A stretch of 64,000 nucleotides of DNA from Aquimarina amphilecti (GCF_900109375.1 NZ_FOAB01000001.1:930001-994000), one strand, 5' to 3'. Positions 20,232-30,543 are shown, numbered from the stretch's first letter. The notes: generated by a model from the sequence alone, not told the origin. A program made the numbers and translations.

Positions 20232-20996
20232 TTGGATATTTTTATTGATGCGAATAGAATACGACTTTCTGATGATCCTAAATCATTCAATCACTCAAAA
20301 CCTACAATTTTATTTCTACACGATTCTCTAGGATGCATAGAACTTTGGAGAAATTTCCCAAATAAAATAAAAGAGGTTACTAATTGTAATGTTCTTTCTT
20401 ATGATCGCCAAGGTTATGGAAAATCGGATGGATTTTCACAAACTGAACGAGACAAAGATTACCTGAAAACGGAAGCCAATATATTGGCAAAGTTAATTGA
20501 CATATTAAGGTTAAAAGAAGTTATACTTTTTGGTCATAGCGATGGTGGAACTATTGCACTACTAACTGCAGCTCTATACCCAGAGAAAATCAAAGGGATT
20601 ATTACAGAAGGGGCTCATGTCTTCGTAGAAAAACAAACTTTACAGGGAGTTCGTGAAGCTAAAATTGCTTATAAAACGACCAACTTAAAAGATAAATTAA
20701 CCAAATACCACTATAAAAACACTGAAGATGTATTTATAATGTGGACAGACACCTGGCTTTCTCCTCAATTTATTGATTGGAATATCGAGAGTTACCTTAG
20801 TCAAATAGAATGTAATTCTCTAATAATACAAGGAGAAAATGATGAATATGGGACTTTAGCACAAGTTCATAGTATTGTACAAAAAACATCAGGGAAATCT
20901 GAACCTTTTATTATTCCTAATATCGGACATACTCCTCATAAAGAAGCAACTGAGCTCGTATTACAAAAAACTACCAACTTTGTCCTAAATTTATAA
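20232..20996 (+). CDS. Alpha/beta hydrolase
   Basis: A 254-residue cytosolic alpha/beta hydrolase. Nucleophile elbow LFGHSDGGT (S103), acid D204 (IIQGENDEYGT) and base H233 (PNIGHTPHKE) are all present, with the oxyanion segment FLHDSLGC near residue 29. The start appears to be TTG at 20232 (DIFIDANRIRL): no in-frame ATG occurs before the conserved first strand, so a TTG start is likely. Substrate unknown; it resembles small esterases or epoxide-hydrolase relatives. Followed at about 100 bp by the S9 peptidase gene. Confidence 0.85.
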   Translation: MDIFIDANRIRLSDDPKSFNHSKPTILFLHDSLGCIELWRNFPNKIKEVTNCNVLSYDRQGYGKSDGFSQTERDKDYLKTEANILAKLIDILRLKEVILFGHSDGGTIALLTAALYPEKIKGIITEGAHVFVEKQTLQGVREAKIAYKTTNLKDKLTKYHYKNTEDVFIMWTDTWLSPQFIDWNIESYLSQIECNSLIIQGENDEYGTLAQVHSIVQKTSGKSEPFIIPNIGHTPHKEATELVLQKTTNFVLNL

Positions 20997-21092
20997 ATTC
21001 GTGGCAATACACCCTTGCAAAAACACCTAAAACCCAATGTTTGATGAATTAAATTTCTATTTTTGAGAAGTCATATAAAACTTAAAAAAAAC

Positions 21093-23534
21093 ATGAAATT
21101 CATCAAATCATTTTTAATTATACTGTTTGTGGGTTCAGTATCACATGCTCAAGAAAATTTAGAGTATCAAAAACCTGTAAAAGAAATTTTAGATCTAGTA
21201 GATGTACCTCTGGCACCGTCTATACGAATTGATCAAAAAGGAGAACATATGATTTTTCTTTATAGAGATGGGTATAAAACTATCACAGAGTTATCAGAAA
21301 AAGAAATGCGTTTAGCTGGATTAAGGATAAATCCCAAGACTAATATTTCTAGTCGTACAAACTACTATAATAACATCAAATTAAAGAAAATTGATGGTGA
21401 ACCTATACAGGTAACTGGACTTCCTTCTAATCCAAGAATATCAAATATATCATGGTCTCCCAATCAAACTAAAGCTGCATTTACCAATACAGCTGGTAAT
21501 GGTGTAGAATTATGGGTTTTAGATATAAAAAATAATAAAGCAACTAAAATAACAGAAGCTACCTTAAATGCTAATATTGGTTCTCCGTTTAGATGGTTTA
21601 AGGATGATTCTTCTTTATTAGTAAAGTTTCTACCTAATAAAAAGAAGGATCTAATTAACGTAGATGAAGCTATCCCATCCGGACCGACGATTTCTATCAG
21701 TGAAGGAACAAAAGCACAAAATAGAACATATCAGGATTTATTAAAAAATCCAAACGATGAGTATAATTTTGAGCAATTAGCAACTTCAGAAATATTTAAA
21801 GTAAATCTTGATGGTACCAAAAAATCTTGGTCTAAAACAGGAATGATTCGTAATTATTCTTTTTCTCCTGATGGAAACTATGTAATGGTCACTGAAATAA
21901 AAAAACCATTTTCATATTTAGTTCCTTATTATCGTTTTCCTCAAGAAACTACTATTTATAAAAGTACTGGTGATCTTTTTAAAACTATTAATAAAGTTCC
22001 TATTGATGAAGTGCGCCCTAAAGGTTTTATGGCTACAAGAACTGGAAAAAGATCTATTAGTTGGAGAACAGATAAACCATCTACTCTAATTTGGGCAGAA
22101 GCCTTAGATAAAGGTGATCCAAATATAGAAGTTGAATATAGAGATGAAGTTTTTCAACAAGATGCACCTTTCGATGGTACACCAAAATCAATACTAAAAA
22201 CGATCAATAGATATAGCGGAATACAATGGAGTTCTGATAAAAACATAGCTTTTGCTTATGATTATTGGTGGAATACAAGAAATACAAAAACGTATGCTTT
22301 TAATCCAAACGAATCCTCTAAAAAACCCCAAATCATCCACGATAGAAATTACCAAGATAGATATAATGATCCTGGAAACTTCGTAACTGCAAGAAATGAA
22401 TTTGGACGTTCTGTAGTAGAAATTAATAAAGGAAATATATACTTAATGGGAGATGGTTATACTAAAGAAGGGCAATTTCCTTTTGTTGATGAATTAAGTA
22501 TAAAAGATAAAACTACTAAGAGGATATATACTTCCTCATATACCGATAAAGTAGAAAACATCTATTTTGCAACTAATATAGAAAAAGGAGAATTTCTTGT
22601 AGGAATTGAATCCCCAAGTGAATATCCTAACTATTATATAAGAAATATAAACGCTAAGGACCAAGTAAAACAAATTACTAATTTTGCTAATCCTTTTGCT
22701 GCACTACAAGGTGTACATAAAGAAGTTATTAAGTATAAACGAGATGATGGATTAGAGTTATCGGGTACGTTATACTTACCTATTGGATATGATAAAACAA
22801 AAAAGGAAAAAATGCCAATGATTTTATGGGCATATCCTGAAGAATTTAAAGATAAAAAAAGTGCTTCTCAATCAACTTCTAATCCAAATGAATTTACTTA
22901 CCCTTGGTGGGGTTCTATGGTGTATTGGGTTACTAGAGGATACGTAGTATTGGATGACGCTTCTTTCCCTATTGTAGGGGAAGGCGATGAAGAACCGAAT
23001 GATTCTTTTAGAAAACAATTAGTGGCTAATGCAAAAGCGGCAATTGACGCTGTTGATAATCTAGGATATATAGATAGAGATCGAGTTGCTGTAGGAGGAC
23101 ATTCTTATGGAGCTTTTATGACTGCTAACTTATTATCACATTCAAACCTTTTTGCAGCTGGTATTGCTCGAAGTGGTGCATATAACAGAACATTAACGCC
23201 TTTTGGTTTCCAAAGTGAAGAAAGAAGTTATTGGGAAGCTCCCGAAGTGTATAATACAATGTCGCCATTTATGCACGCTGATAAGATGAAGACTCCTCTT
23301 CTTCTTATACATGGAAAAGCGGATAATAACTCTGGAACGTATCCATTGCAAAGTGAACGTTATTTTAATGCTTTAAAAGGCTTAGGAGCAACTGCTAGAC
23401 TTATCATGCTGCCGAAAGAAAGTCATGGATATAGAGCTAAAGAATCAATCTTACATCTTTTATGGGAACAAGACCAATGGCTTGAAAAATATGTGAAAAA
23501 TAAAAAAAATAAACTTCCTGAAGGGACTAACTAA
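21093..23534 (+). CDS. S9 (prolyl oligopeptidase) family peptidase, secreted
   Basis: An 813-residue serine peptidase with a Sec signal (MKFIKSFLIILFVGSVSHAQ). The N-terminal two-thirds is a beta-propeller; the C-terminal alpha/beta hydrolase domain has nucleophile S671 in GGHSYGAF, acid D744 in HGKADNNSG and base H778 in KESHGYR. Segments such as VVLDDASFPIVGEGDEEPND resemble the glutamyl endopeptidase/DPP-like S9 group. It should act on peptides in the periplasm or outside. The ATG at 21093 is chosen; the upstream TTG would add ten residues before the signal peptide. Confidence 0.92.
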   Translation: MKFIKSFLIILFVGSVSHAQENLEYQKPVKEILDLVDVPLAPSIRIDQKGEHMIFLYRDGYKTITELSEKEMRLAGLRINPKTNISSRTNYYNNIKLKKIDGEPIQVTGLPSNPRISNISWSPNQTKAAFTNTAGNGVELWVLDIKNNKATKITEATLNANIGSPFRWFKDDSSLLVKFLPNKKKDLINVDEAIPSGPTISISEGTKAQNRTYQDLLKNPNDEYNFEQLATSEIFKVNLDGTKKSWSKTGMIRNYSFSPDGNYVMVTEIKKPFSYLVPYYRFPQETTIYKSTGDLFKTINKVPIDEVRPKGFMATRTGKRSISWRTDKPSTLIWAEALDKGDPNIEVEYRDEVFQQDAPFDGTPKSILKTINRYSGIQWSSDKNIAFAYDYWWNTRNTKTYAFNPNESSKKPQIIHDRNYQDRYNDPGNFVTARNEFGRSVVEINKGNIYLMGDGYTKEGQFPFVDELSIKDKTTKRIYTSSYTDKVENIYFATNIEKGEFLVGIESPSEYPNYYIRNINAKDQVKQITNFANPFAALQGVHKEVIKYKRDDGLELSGTLYLPIGYDKTKKEKMPMILWAYPEEFKDKKSASQSTSNPNEFTYPWWGSMVYWVTRGYVVLDDASFPIVGEGDEEPNDSFRKQLVANAKAAIDAVDNLGYIDRDRVAVGGHSYGAFMTANLLSHSNLFAAGIARSGAYNRTLTPFGFQSEERSYWEAPEVYNTMSPFMHADKMKTPLLLIHGKADNNSGTYPLQSERYFNALKGLGATARLIMLPKESHGYRAKESILHLLWEQDQWLEKYVKNKKNKLPEGTN

Positions 23535-23542
23535 TCATGCAT

Positions 23543-23579
23543 AATGGTGTCAAAAGAAATTTATTTTTCTGGCACCATT
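23543..23579 (+). terminator. Terminator after the S9 peptidase gene
   Basis: AATGGTGTC and GGCACCATT pair (one G-U) around a T-rich loop and are followed by TTTATCTTTATTT. It lies between the convergent S9 peptidase and histidine kinase genes. Confidence 0.65.
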
Positions 23580-23609
23580 TATCTTTATTTAGAATACAAA
23601 ATTTAAAAA

Positions 23610-25799
23610 TTAGGGGATTAAATTTTTAGAAATGATATCTCTAAGATCATTTTTATTTAATGGTTTATTTATAATATCATTCATCCCTATTGCTAAACAC
23701 TCTTCCTGCACTTCTCCCAACTCGGCAGCTGTTAACGCTATAATAGGAGTTGTTTTATCAAACTCTCTAATTCTTTTCGTTGCTTCACTACCATTAAGAT
23801 ATGGCATATTAAGATCCATTAATATAAGATCAAAATCTTCTTTTTTGACCATTTGTATAGCATTAAAACCATTTTCTACTATAACACAATCATATCCAAT
23901 TAAACTCAATAAATTTTTAGTAACTATCTGATTGATCTTATTATCCTCTGCTACTAAAATTCTTCGGTATACATTAGTTTCTCCATTATTTCGATCATTT
24001 GAAGACTGATCTTCTCCTTCTTCTAAAATCTCCAACTCTAAATCGAAATAGAATTTTGTACCTCTACCCTCATTACTTTCTAGATAGACTTTACTATCCA
24101 TCATTTGTAATAGGTTTTTCACAATAGAAAGTCCTAAACCGGTACCTTCTACATTATTTGATTCTCTATCAACTTGAGAAAATTTTTCAAAAACAAAGTC
24201 CTTTTTATCTTCAGGAATTCCCACACCACTATCTTCTACCTCATATCTAATATTTATTGTATTACTCTCCTTATTTAATATTTTAATTCTAAGCCATATC
24301 CTACCATTTTCAGTAAACTTTGATGCATTACCAATTAAATTAATCAGGATCTCTGATAACCTAAGCGAATCAACATTTAATGAATCTGGTAAATCGTTAG
24401 GAACTTCTAAAATAAGTTCGTTATCCTTACTCTTTGCTTGATATTCAAATGAGTTCAGTAAATTTTGAGAAAGTTTAAATAAATTTGTCGGAGTTTTTGC
24501 TAATCGTACCTTATTAGATTCTATTTTACTAATCTGTAATACATTGTTTATCAGGTTCAAAAGATAATCTCCTGAAAACTTTAATGAACCTAATAATTGC
24601 CTGTGTTTTTCTAACACATCTTCATCCTCCAACAATAAAGAAGTAATCCCAACTACACCATAAAGCGGCGTTCTTAGTTCATGACTTACAGTAGAAATAA
24701 ATTGAGATTTTACTTGAGTAAGCTTTTCTGCTTCTGCCTTTGCTTCGATAAGCTCCACATTCTTATCTTTTAATACATCATTCAATTTTTTCTTTGATCT
24801 ATAACCTATATATAGAAAAAAAGCAGTGGCAAATAAAAATATCAAACCAGCAACAGAAATAATATTAATAGTCCTATTATTCTTAACCATTTTGGTTTGG
24901 TACTCTTTTTCTGTTTTTGCTATTTCTAATTCCCTTTCGTACTCATCTACACTAAAACTAACTCTTGCAACTTCTATCTGTTTTAATTTCTCTTTATTAT
25001 ATACTTTATCTTTATACTCTTGATAACGCTTAATATCTTTATATGCTTCTCCTAAGTTGCCTTGTTTTTCATACATCTCCGCTCTAGCTTCATAAATATA
25101 GGATAATTCCAATAACATATTATGCCGTTCAGCTATTTTGAGAGATTCGTGAAAAAATTCTTCAGCATCTTTAATATTATTCTGGCTTAATGCTAACCTT
25201 CCTTTCAGGTAATACACCTCACAATATCCTTCTACATCTTTATTTTCTACTACTAATTTTTGGGCTTCTTCTAAATAAGGAATAGCTTGGTCATATTCTT
25301 TCGCATCAATATATGTCCAAGCTAAATTAATTATAGGAGTCATATACTCCTGCGAATTATTAAGTAGCTTACCTAACTTAGTTGCTTTGTTATAATAAAC
25401 TAACGAAGTTTCTAGATCCTTGTATCCGTCAGAGTATACATTACCTAAACCATTATTATTCCATAAAATCAACAATGAATCATTTGCCTTTTCGGCATAT
25501 TTCAATGATTTCCTGAAATATTGTTCAGCATTCTTGTAGTCAACCAGCGTTTCATAATTATATCCCATTAAATAATAAGCCTCTGATTTATAATGATCAT
25601 TACCTAACTCATGAGCATAATTAGCTGCTTTAATAGCATACTCTAGCGATTCTTTAATTTTATACTCAAATGTCAAATTGTTTGATGTATCAATCAAATA
25701 TTGTAAACTATCATTAATAGGAAATTTGGATTCTTGCTGACTATAAATCAGAAAAGGAATAGAGAATATTAGATATACAAGTAATAATTTTTTCCTCAA
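23610..25799 (-). CDS. TPR hybrid histidine kinase with receiver domain
   Basis: A 729-residue membrane sensor. Signal peptide (about 1-20), periplasmic TPR repeats (about 35-270), one membrane segment (about 310-332), a short coiled coil, then HisKA with phospho-acceptor H373 (STVSHELRTPLYG), HATPase_c (N-box LINLIGNASKFTENG, G boxes DSGVGIP and GTGLGLSIV), and a C-terminal receiver with phospho-acceptor D662 (LILMDLNMPYLNG). There is no Hpt or DNA-binding output domain, so phosphate must pass to a separate partner, not encoded next to it. The TPR input suggests sensing by protein contact. Confidence 0.93.
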   Translation of the reverse strand: MRKKLLLVYLIFSIPFLIYSQQESKFPINDSLQYLIDTSNNLTFEYKIKESLEYAIKAANYAHELGNDHYKSEAYYLMGYNYETLVDYKNAEQYFRKSLKYAEKANDSLLILWNNNGLGNVYSDGYKDLETSLVYYNKATKLGKLLNNSQEYMTPIINLAWTYIDAKEYDQAIPYLEEAQKLVVENKDVEGYCEVYYLKGRLALSQNNIKDAEEFFHESLKIAERHNMLLELSYIYEARAEMYEKQGNLGEAYKDIKRYQEYKDKVYNKEKLKQIEVARVSFSVDEYERELEIAKTEKEYQTKMVKNNRTINIISVAGLIFLFATAFFLYIGYRSKKKLNDVLKDKNVELIEAKAEAEKLTQVKSQFISTVSHELRTPLYGVVGITSLLLEDEDVLEKHRQLLGSLKFSGDYLLNLINNVLQISKIESNKVRLAKTPTNLFKLSQNLLNSFEYQAKSKDNELILEVPNDLPDSLNVDSLRLSEILINLIGNASKFTENGRIWLRIKILNKESNTINIRYEVEDSGVGIPEDKKDFVFEKFSQVDRESNNVEGTGLGLSIVKNLLQMMDSKVYLESNEGRGTKFYFDLELEILEEGEDQSSNDRNNGETNVYRRILVAEDNKINQIVTKNLLSLIGYDCVIVENGFNAIQMVKKEDFDLILMDLNMPYLNGSEATKRIREFDKTTPIIALTAAELGEVQEECLAIGMNDIINKPLNKNDLRDIISKNLIP

Positions 25800-25955
25800 A
25801 ATACGCGGTTTTGATTGACTAGTTGTGATACTATATAATGCTATAAATTACTAACAAAAGTGATTAATCTCCTATGTTAATTTACTAAAAAAAGTAGAAT
25901 ATATATTAATTTATTCTTTTAAGATTAAAATTAACCAATAAATAACTGATGGTTT

Positions 25956-26846
25956 TTACCTTTTTTTTGTGGTAATATAAATCCCTAAAATCACAATTCC
26001 TGCTCCTATAATTTGTAATAATGATAAACTTTCTTCTAAAACAAAAAACGCCAATAGTATTGTGGATATAGGGCCTAAACTACCTATGATTGCAACATTA
26101 GAAGCTCCTAAACGGGCAATTGCCCAAGAAATAAGATATGAGGGAATTATTGTAGAAAAAAAAGCCATCAAAATACTTAGAACATATACCTCTATTGGAT
26201 AACTTAAAAGGTCACTTCTATCAAAAATTAGATATTGAGAGATAATACATAAAGAGGATATAATCATCGCATATGAAGTAAAAACTACAACTCCAAACTT
26301 TGGTATTAACCAACCGCTACCCACTAAATAAATTGCATAAGTAAGTGCACTTAAAAAGATTAAAAATACTCCAGATGCGAGATTTGGAATATCCAACTTA
26401 AGTTCTTGCCAGAACGTGATCAATACCCCTACATAAGTAATGATTATAGCAATTAATTGTCGTTTCGTTATTTTATGTTTTAGAAATACCCTAGAGATTA
26501 TAAGTACTAGAGTTGGATATACAAACAAAATTATTCGCTCTAATCCGGCTTTAATATATTGTAAACCAAGAAAGTCAAAATAACTAGCTAAATAGTATCC
26601 TATAAATCCAAAAAACACAATCCATAAATAATCTTTCCCTCCTAAACCCTCGTTAGAAGAAGGCTTATTAAACTGTGCTATAATAATATAAACAGGTAAG
26701 GAAAATGACATTCTAAATAATAATAAATGCTCTGAACTCACTTGATATCTATAAGCCATCTTTACCATAACTGCCTTTGCAGAAAATAAAATAACACCAA
26801 TGATTGCTAATATGATACCTAAAGAGATTTGTTTAGATTTTTGCAT
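25956..26846 (-). CDS. EamA/DMT-family transporter
   Basis: A 296-residue inner-membrane protein with about ten hydrophobic helices in two EamA repeats (first about 10-140, second about 155-295, the latter containing GASNVAIIGSLGPISTILLA). Drug/metabolite transporters of this type export amino acids, metabolites or drugs; the substrate cannot be read. Separated from the histidine kinase by about 155 bp and from ychF by a terminator, so probably transcribed alone. Confidence 0.88.
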   Translation of the reverse strand: MQKSKQISLGIILAIIGVILFSAKAVMVKMAYRYQVSSEHLLLFRMSFSLPVYIIIAQFNKPSSNEGLGGKDYLWIVFFGFIGYYLASYFDFLGLQYIKAGLERIILFVYPTLVLIISRVFLKHKITKRQLIAIIITYVGVLITFWQELKLDIPNLASGVFLIFLSALTYAIYLVGSGWLIPKFGVVVFTSYAMIISSLCIISQYLIFDRSDLLSYPIEVYVLSILMAFFSTIIPSYLISWAIARLGASNVAIIGSLGPISTILLAFFVLEESLSLLQIIGAGIVILGIYITTKKR

Positions 26847-26915
26847 CCTATAAAATTAATCTCAATATTCTCCACAGTTTTTGTAAATATTTCCTATTTA
26901 CGATGTCCAACAAAA

Positions 26916-26941
26916 AACCTCTTGAAAACATTCAAGAGGTT
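26916..26941 (-). terminator. Terminator after ychF
   Basis: AACCTCTTGAA and TTCAAGAGGTT are perfect 11-bp arms with a 4-base loop, next to an A-run that gives a U-tract on the minus strand, 27 bp past the ychF stop. Confidence 0.85.
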
Positions 26942-26967
26942 CCTATAAAAAATAACTTTTATATCTT

Positions 26968-28062
26968 TTATACGTTAAATAAGAAATGCATCACATCGCC
27001 ATCATTAACTATATATCCTTTTCCTTCTACTCCTAGCTTTCCTGCTTCTTTAACTTTAGATTCACTGCCAAAAGAAACATAATCGCTGTACTTAATAACT
27101 TCTGCACGAATAAATCCTTTTTCGAAATCTGTATGAATAACACCAGCCGCTTGAGGAGCTGTAGAACCTATAGGAATTGTCCAAGCTCTTACTTCTTTTA
27201 CACCGGCCGTAAAATACGTTTGTTGATTTAACAATTTATAAGCTGCACGAATTAATACCGATGATCCAGCTTCTTCCAATCCCATATCCTGAAGAAACAT
27301 TTGTCTTTCTTCGTAATCTTCAAGTTCAGTTATATCTGCTTCCGTTCCTACTGCTAGAATAATTACTTCTGCATTTTCTGTAGCTACAGCTTCTTTTACT
27401 CTTTTTACATGATCATTTCCATTAACCGCAGCACCTTCATCTACATTACATACATATAAGACAGGTTTATCAGTTATAAACTGTAATGGTTTTACAAATT
27501 CAGTGTGGTCATCCTCAGAAACTTCTATAGCTCTTACAGAAGACCCTGTTTCTAAGCCACCTTTTAACTTCAGTAATATTGCCTCTTCTTTCTGAGCTTC
27601 TTTATTACCAGTTTTAGCCGCCCTTTTTATCTTATCTAACTTTTTTTCAAGAGTTTCTAAGTCCTTTAATTGTAATTCAATGTCTATCGTTTCCTTATCA
27701 CGAATAGGGTCTATAGATCCATCAACATGAACTATATTATCATTATCAAAACAACGCAAAACATGTATAATCGCATCAGTTTCTCTAATATTACCTAAGA
27801 ACTGATTTCCTAAACCTTCCCCTTTACTTGCCCCTTTAACCAAACCTGCTATATCCACAATCTCTACAGTAGCTGGTATGACACGTTCAGGATTTACTAA
27901 TTCTTCAAGTTTTTCTAATCTCGGATCAGGCACATTTACAACACCTATATTAGGCTCTATTGTACAAAATGGAAAGTTTGCACTTTGTGCTTTCGCATTA
28001 GACAAACAATTAAAAAGTGTTGATTTTCCTACGTTTGGCAATCCAACTATTCCTGCTTTCAT
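26968..28062 (-). CDS. ychF: Redox-regulated ATPase/GTPase YchF (Obg-like)
   Basis: A 364-residue ribosome-associated P-loop protein of the OLA1/YchF family, which prefers ATP. P-loop GLPNVGKST (about 7-15), switch/G3 region DIAGLVKGASKGEGLGNQFL, then a coiled-coil insertion (about 130-165) and the C-terminal TGS domain (AWTIPIGSTAPQAAGVIHTDFEKGFIRAEV, split here). Length and order are exactly those of the family. Universal housekeeping gene; start ATG at 28062. Confidence 0.97.
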   Translation of the reverse strand: MKAGIVGLPNVGKSTLFNCLSNAKAQSANFPFCTIEPNIGVVNVPDPRLEKLEELVNPERVIPATVEIVDIAGLVKGASKGEGLGNQFLGNIRETDAIIHVLRCFDNDNIVHVDGSIDPIRDKETIDIELQLKDLETLEKKLDKIKRAAKTGNKEAQKEEAILLKLKGGLETGSSVRAIEVSEDDHTEFVKPLQFITDKPVLYVCNVDEGAAVNGNDHVKRVKEAVATENAEVIILAVGTEADITELEDYEERQMFLQDMGLEEAGSSVLIRAAYKLLNQQTYFTAGVKEVRAWTIPIGSTAPQAAGVIHTDFEKGFIRAEVIKYSDYVSFGSESKVKEAGKLGVEGKGYIVNDGDVMHFLFNV

Positions 28063-28263
28063 ATTAATGGTATATATAAGGGCAAATATGATATTTGCTC
28101 GAATTTTTGAGAGTGCAAAGATAACAGTATTAACGTATAGTATACAAATACTACCTAAAGAGATTATGTAATAAGAAATAAATACCTACATACTGACAAA
28201 ATAATTATTCTAAAACGATCTCATTACATTTTTGTAATTTTACAATACCAAATAAATAAACCA

Positions 28264-28812
28264 ATGAAAGCTATTAAAAATATTATGGTAATAATTCTTT
28301 TCTTTTCGGGGTTTATAACCTACGCACAATCAGAAGAGAATAAAGAAGAAGAAAAACCTGAAGCACCTAAACCTAAGGAAAATTCTTCTGAAGAAGTTGT
28401 AACAAAAATCATCAGGATCAAAGGCGCTAATGGAGAAGAAAAAGTAATTAAACAACAACAAGTAATCACTAAAAAAAGTGAGGTTAAGCTTAATCCAAAT
28501 GAAGAGGATAATGAAACCAACAGGACTGCAGTTTATGCACCACAAAAGGTATCTGTGAAAAATTCTGGAACAACGTCTAATGAAAAAATATACAGTAGTG
28601 TTCCTGATGGTACTGGGTATATATTAACTCTAATTGATGAAAAAGGAGAGAAAATATCAAAAGCAAAACTTCTTTCTAATGGCTATTATCTAATAAATAG
28701 TGGTCTTAAAGACAATTGTTTAGGGCATTTTGATGAATCTAAAAATTTGATTTTGGAAACTTACAATTCTGTTACTGATTCTATTTTGACTCTAACTTAC
28801 AAATTAAAATAA
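28264..28812 (+). CDS. Secreted protein of unknown function
   Basis: A 182-residue protein with a signal peptide (MKAIKNIMVIILFFSGFITYAQ) followed by a highly charged Glu/Lys/Pro-rich stretch (about 23-75) and a small C-terminal domain (about 110-182, GTGYILTLIDEKGEKISKAK). No recognised catalytic motif. Probably periplasmic or surface-exposed. Divergent from ychF and ended by a perfect terminator. I cannot assign a family. Confidence 0.7.
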   Translation: MKAIKNIMVIILFFSGFITYAQSEENKEEEKPEAPKPKENSSEEVVTKIIRIKGANGEEKVIKQQQVITKKSEVKLNPNEEDNETNRTAVYAPQKVSVKNSGTTSNEKIYSSVPDGTGYILTLIDEKGEKISKAKLLSNGYYLINSGLKDNCLGHFDESKNLILETYNSVTDSILTLTYKLK

Positions 28813-28838
28813 AAAGTATTATTTATTACATAAAAAAA

Positions 28839-28864
28839 GACCGTCTAAATAAATTTAGACGGTC
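28839..28864. terminator. Bidirectional terminator
   Basis: GACCGTCTAAAT and ATTTAGACGGTC are perfect 12-bp arms with a 2-base loop, flanked by an A-run, between the convergent secreted-protein and PL7 genes. Confidence 0.85.
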
Positions 28865-28896
28865 AAAAGTAATATATATTAACTATTTCTGGATAA

Positions 28897-30249
28897 TTAA
28901 TTATTCGGAGATACAACTAAATTTTTAATCAATACCTGACCATAAACATTAGAGTTTTCATGACTACTACTTGTCGATTGTAAATAACAACCTGCCTTAA
29001 AATAGTTTTCATTAGCATTTCCAATATCAACAGACTCGAATAACTCTTCTATTCTATTACCACTATTATTTAAGTTATATAATCTAACAACTCCATTACT
29101 CATTGTTAACTCGAAGTAGTACTCAGTATCCATTTGCATATTAAAATTAATTGTTCTTCCACTTCCTTCAATTTCTTCAGTAACATACCCTAATATTCTT
29201 AAATCTACAGATCCAGAATTTTGACCGCCATTACCTTGAACCTGAACTCTAATTACATCATCGTAAGAATCATCTCTCTCATGAATTTGCCCAAAAGCTA
29301 ATTTACCAGAAGGAGGTAAATCTTCAATTTTAAACCTCCACTTCATGGAGTGTTCTGTATTTGTATTACCGTTCCAATAACCATCTCCTCCATTAATTAC
29401 TTCTCTCAATTCCGACCTAGGGTTACTAGACCCTCCAGAAGTTGGATTTCCTGGGTAACATCTAAAGGCCGCAAATCCATCTTTTTCGAAAAAGAAATGA
29501 CTTTCATTTTTACTTGCATTATCCGCATAGTTTAACCCATTATCATTACTCCCAACACTTAAACTACCACTAAAACCATTTAATTTCCAACCGCTTCCAA
29601 TAATACCAGCTGCAGTTCCACCTGTTGGTGGTGGTGGATTAATAGTACCTCCTACTTCGGTGAAAAACCATTTTTGACTATCCCATCCGCTGTAAGCCCA
29701 TTGATCCGCATTACTTCCATTTGATGTTCCTCCTACTCGTAAACTTTTCCCACTATCTCTATTTTTTAATCTAAAATATCCATTCCCCACAGAAAGTATT
29801 TGCCACTGTTGGTGCGTTGTTCCTTGATAAGCCCATTGCTGAACATTGGCTCCATTGGAATTATTACCTCCAGAAACTTCTAATGATTTACCGCTATCTA
29901 CCCCTTTTAAACGTACGTAACCATTACCAACAGAAAGTATTTGCCACTGTCTATGGGTAGCACTTGTATTAGCATCTGTTCCCCATACTTGAAGATTTGC
30001 ACCATTATTATTACTCCCAGCAGCAATATCTAATGTACGTCCACTTTTTAAATTTTTAATAGTGTAGATTTTTCCAACAACAGGTGTAGCTTTTGCTTCG
30101 AGAGTTTGATCATTGATAATAGAATCTTCTGAATCAATAAATTCTTCATTTTCACAAGAAATTCCAACCAATATTAAAGTAAAAGCCAGGAAAATTTTAG
30201 TGAAAAAATGCAAACCGGATGCACTTTTTTTTCTACGAAAAGTTTTCAT
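28897..30249 (-). CDS. PL7-family polysaccharide (alginate) lyase lipoprotein with ricin-type CBM
   Basis: A lipoprotein of 450 residues (lipobox ILVGISC, Cys32). A ricin B/CBM13-like beta-trefoil (about 55-200) shows three repeats, each with a QxW-type end (HRQWQI, HQQWQI, SQKWFF). A Pro/Gly linker leads to a PL7 jelly roll (about 210-450) with the family's three active-site strands: RSELRE (278-283), FGQIH (Q321, H323) and YFKAGCYLQ (416-424, catalytic Tyr422 by homology). PL7 enzymes cleave alginate by beta-elimination. The ATG at 30249 (MKTFRRKK) gives a normal lipoprotein signal; 30273 is an alternative. Closely related to the next upstream gene over the PL7 domain. Confidence 0.92.
   Translation of the reverse strand: MKTFRRKKSASGLHFFTKIFLAFTLILVGISCENEEFIDSEDSIINDQTLEAKATPVVGKIYTIKNLKSGRTLDIAAGSNNNGANLQVWGTDANTSATHRQWQILSVGNGYVRLKGVDSGKSLEVSGGNNSNGANVQQWAYQGTTHQQWQILSVGNGYFRLKNRDSGKSLRVGGTSNGSNADQWAYSGWDSQKWFFTEVGGTINPPPPTGGTAAGIIGSGWKLNGFSGSLSVGSNDNGLNYADNASKNESHFFFEKDGFAAFRCYPGNPTSGGSSNPRSELREVINGGDGYWNGNTNTEHSMKWRFKIEDLPPSGKLAFGQIHERDDSYDDVIRVQVQGNGGQNSGSVDLRILGYVTEEIEGSGRTINFNMQMDTEYYFELTMSNGVVRLYNLNNSGNRIEELFESVDIGNANENYFKAGCYLQSTSSSHENSNVYGQVLIKNLVVSPNN
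29789..29950. repeat. Tandem repeat inside the beta-trefoil coding region
   Basis: The 21-base stretch beginning ACAGAAAGTATTTGCC occurs at 29789-29809 and 29930-29950, 141 bp (47 codons) apart. It encodes the repeated QWQILSVGN segment of the ricin-type domain. High nucleotide identity suggests recent internal duplication or gene conversion. Confidence 0.75.
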
Positions 30250-30309
30250 AATTGTTAGTTTTGAATTATTCATAATATTTGTGTTAAATATTTGGTGCAC
30301 CAATAATTT

Positions 30310-30365
30310 AATTGGTCAACCAATTTAGTTATCACAATAGTAAGAATTTAATTACACAACTCAAA
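30310..30365 (-). promoter_or_regulatory. Promoter and operator of the first PL7 gene
   Basis: On the minus strand, TTTG (30365-30362), a 19-bp spacer and TACTATTG (30342-30335) resemble the TTG-N19-TAnnTTTG promoter. Nine bases further lies AATTGGT-CA-ACCAATT (30310-30325), a 16-bp palindrome covering the expected start site. The related perfect palindrome TTGGTGCACCAA lies at 30292-30303. The 16-bp palindrome recurs unchanged upstream of the second PL7 gene. Confidence 0.7.
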
Positions 30366-30543
30366 CGTTTTCGTAAAATATTTGTAATTTATTATATATA
30401 TTGTTAAAATTTTAACCAAAATAACATTGAATTCATACTTTTTAAAACCAAATCTTAACATAAATTCTTTTGAACCAATTCTGTAAGCATTAGAAAATTC
30501 AGAATAAACTATGCGATTATAACAGCATCATATATATAAAAAA
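30366..30543. other. AT-rich spacer between PL7 genes with palindrome
   Basis: No gene is seen here. GTTAAAATTTTAAC (30403-30416) is a perfect 14-bp palindrome 38 bp upstream of the -33 element; a related palindrome occurs upstream of the second PL7 gene. Confidence 0.5.
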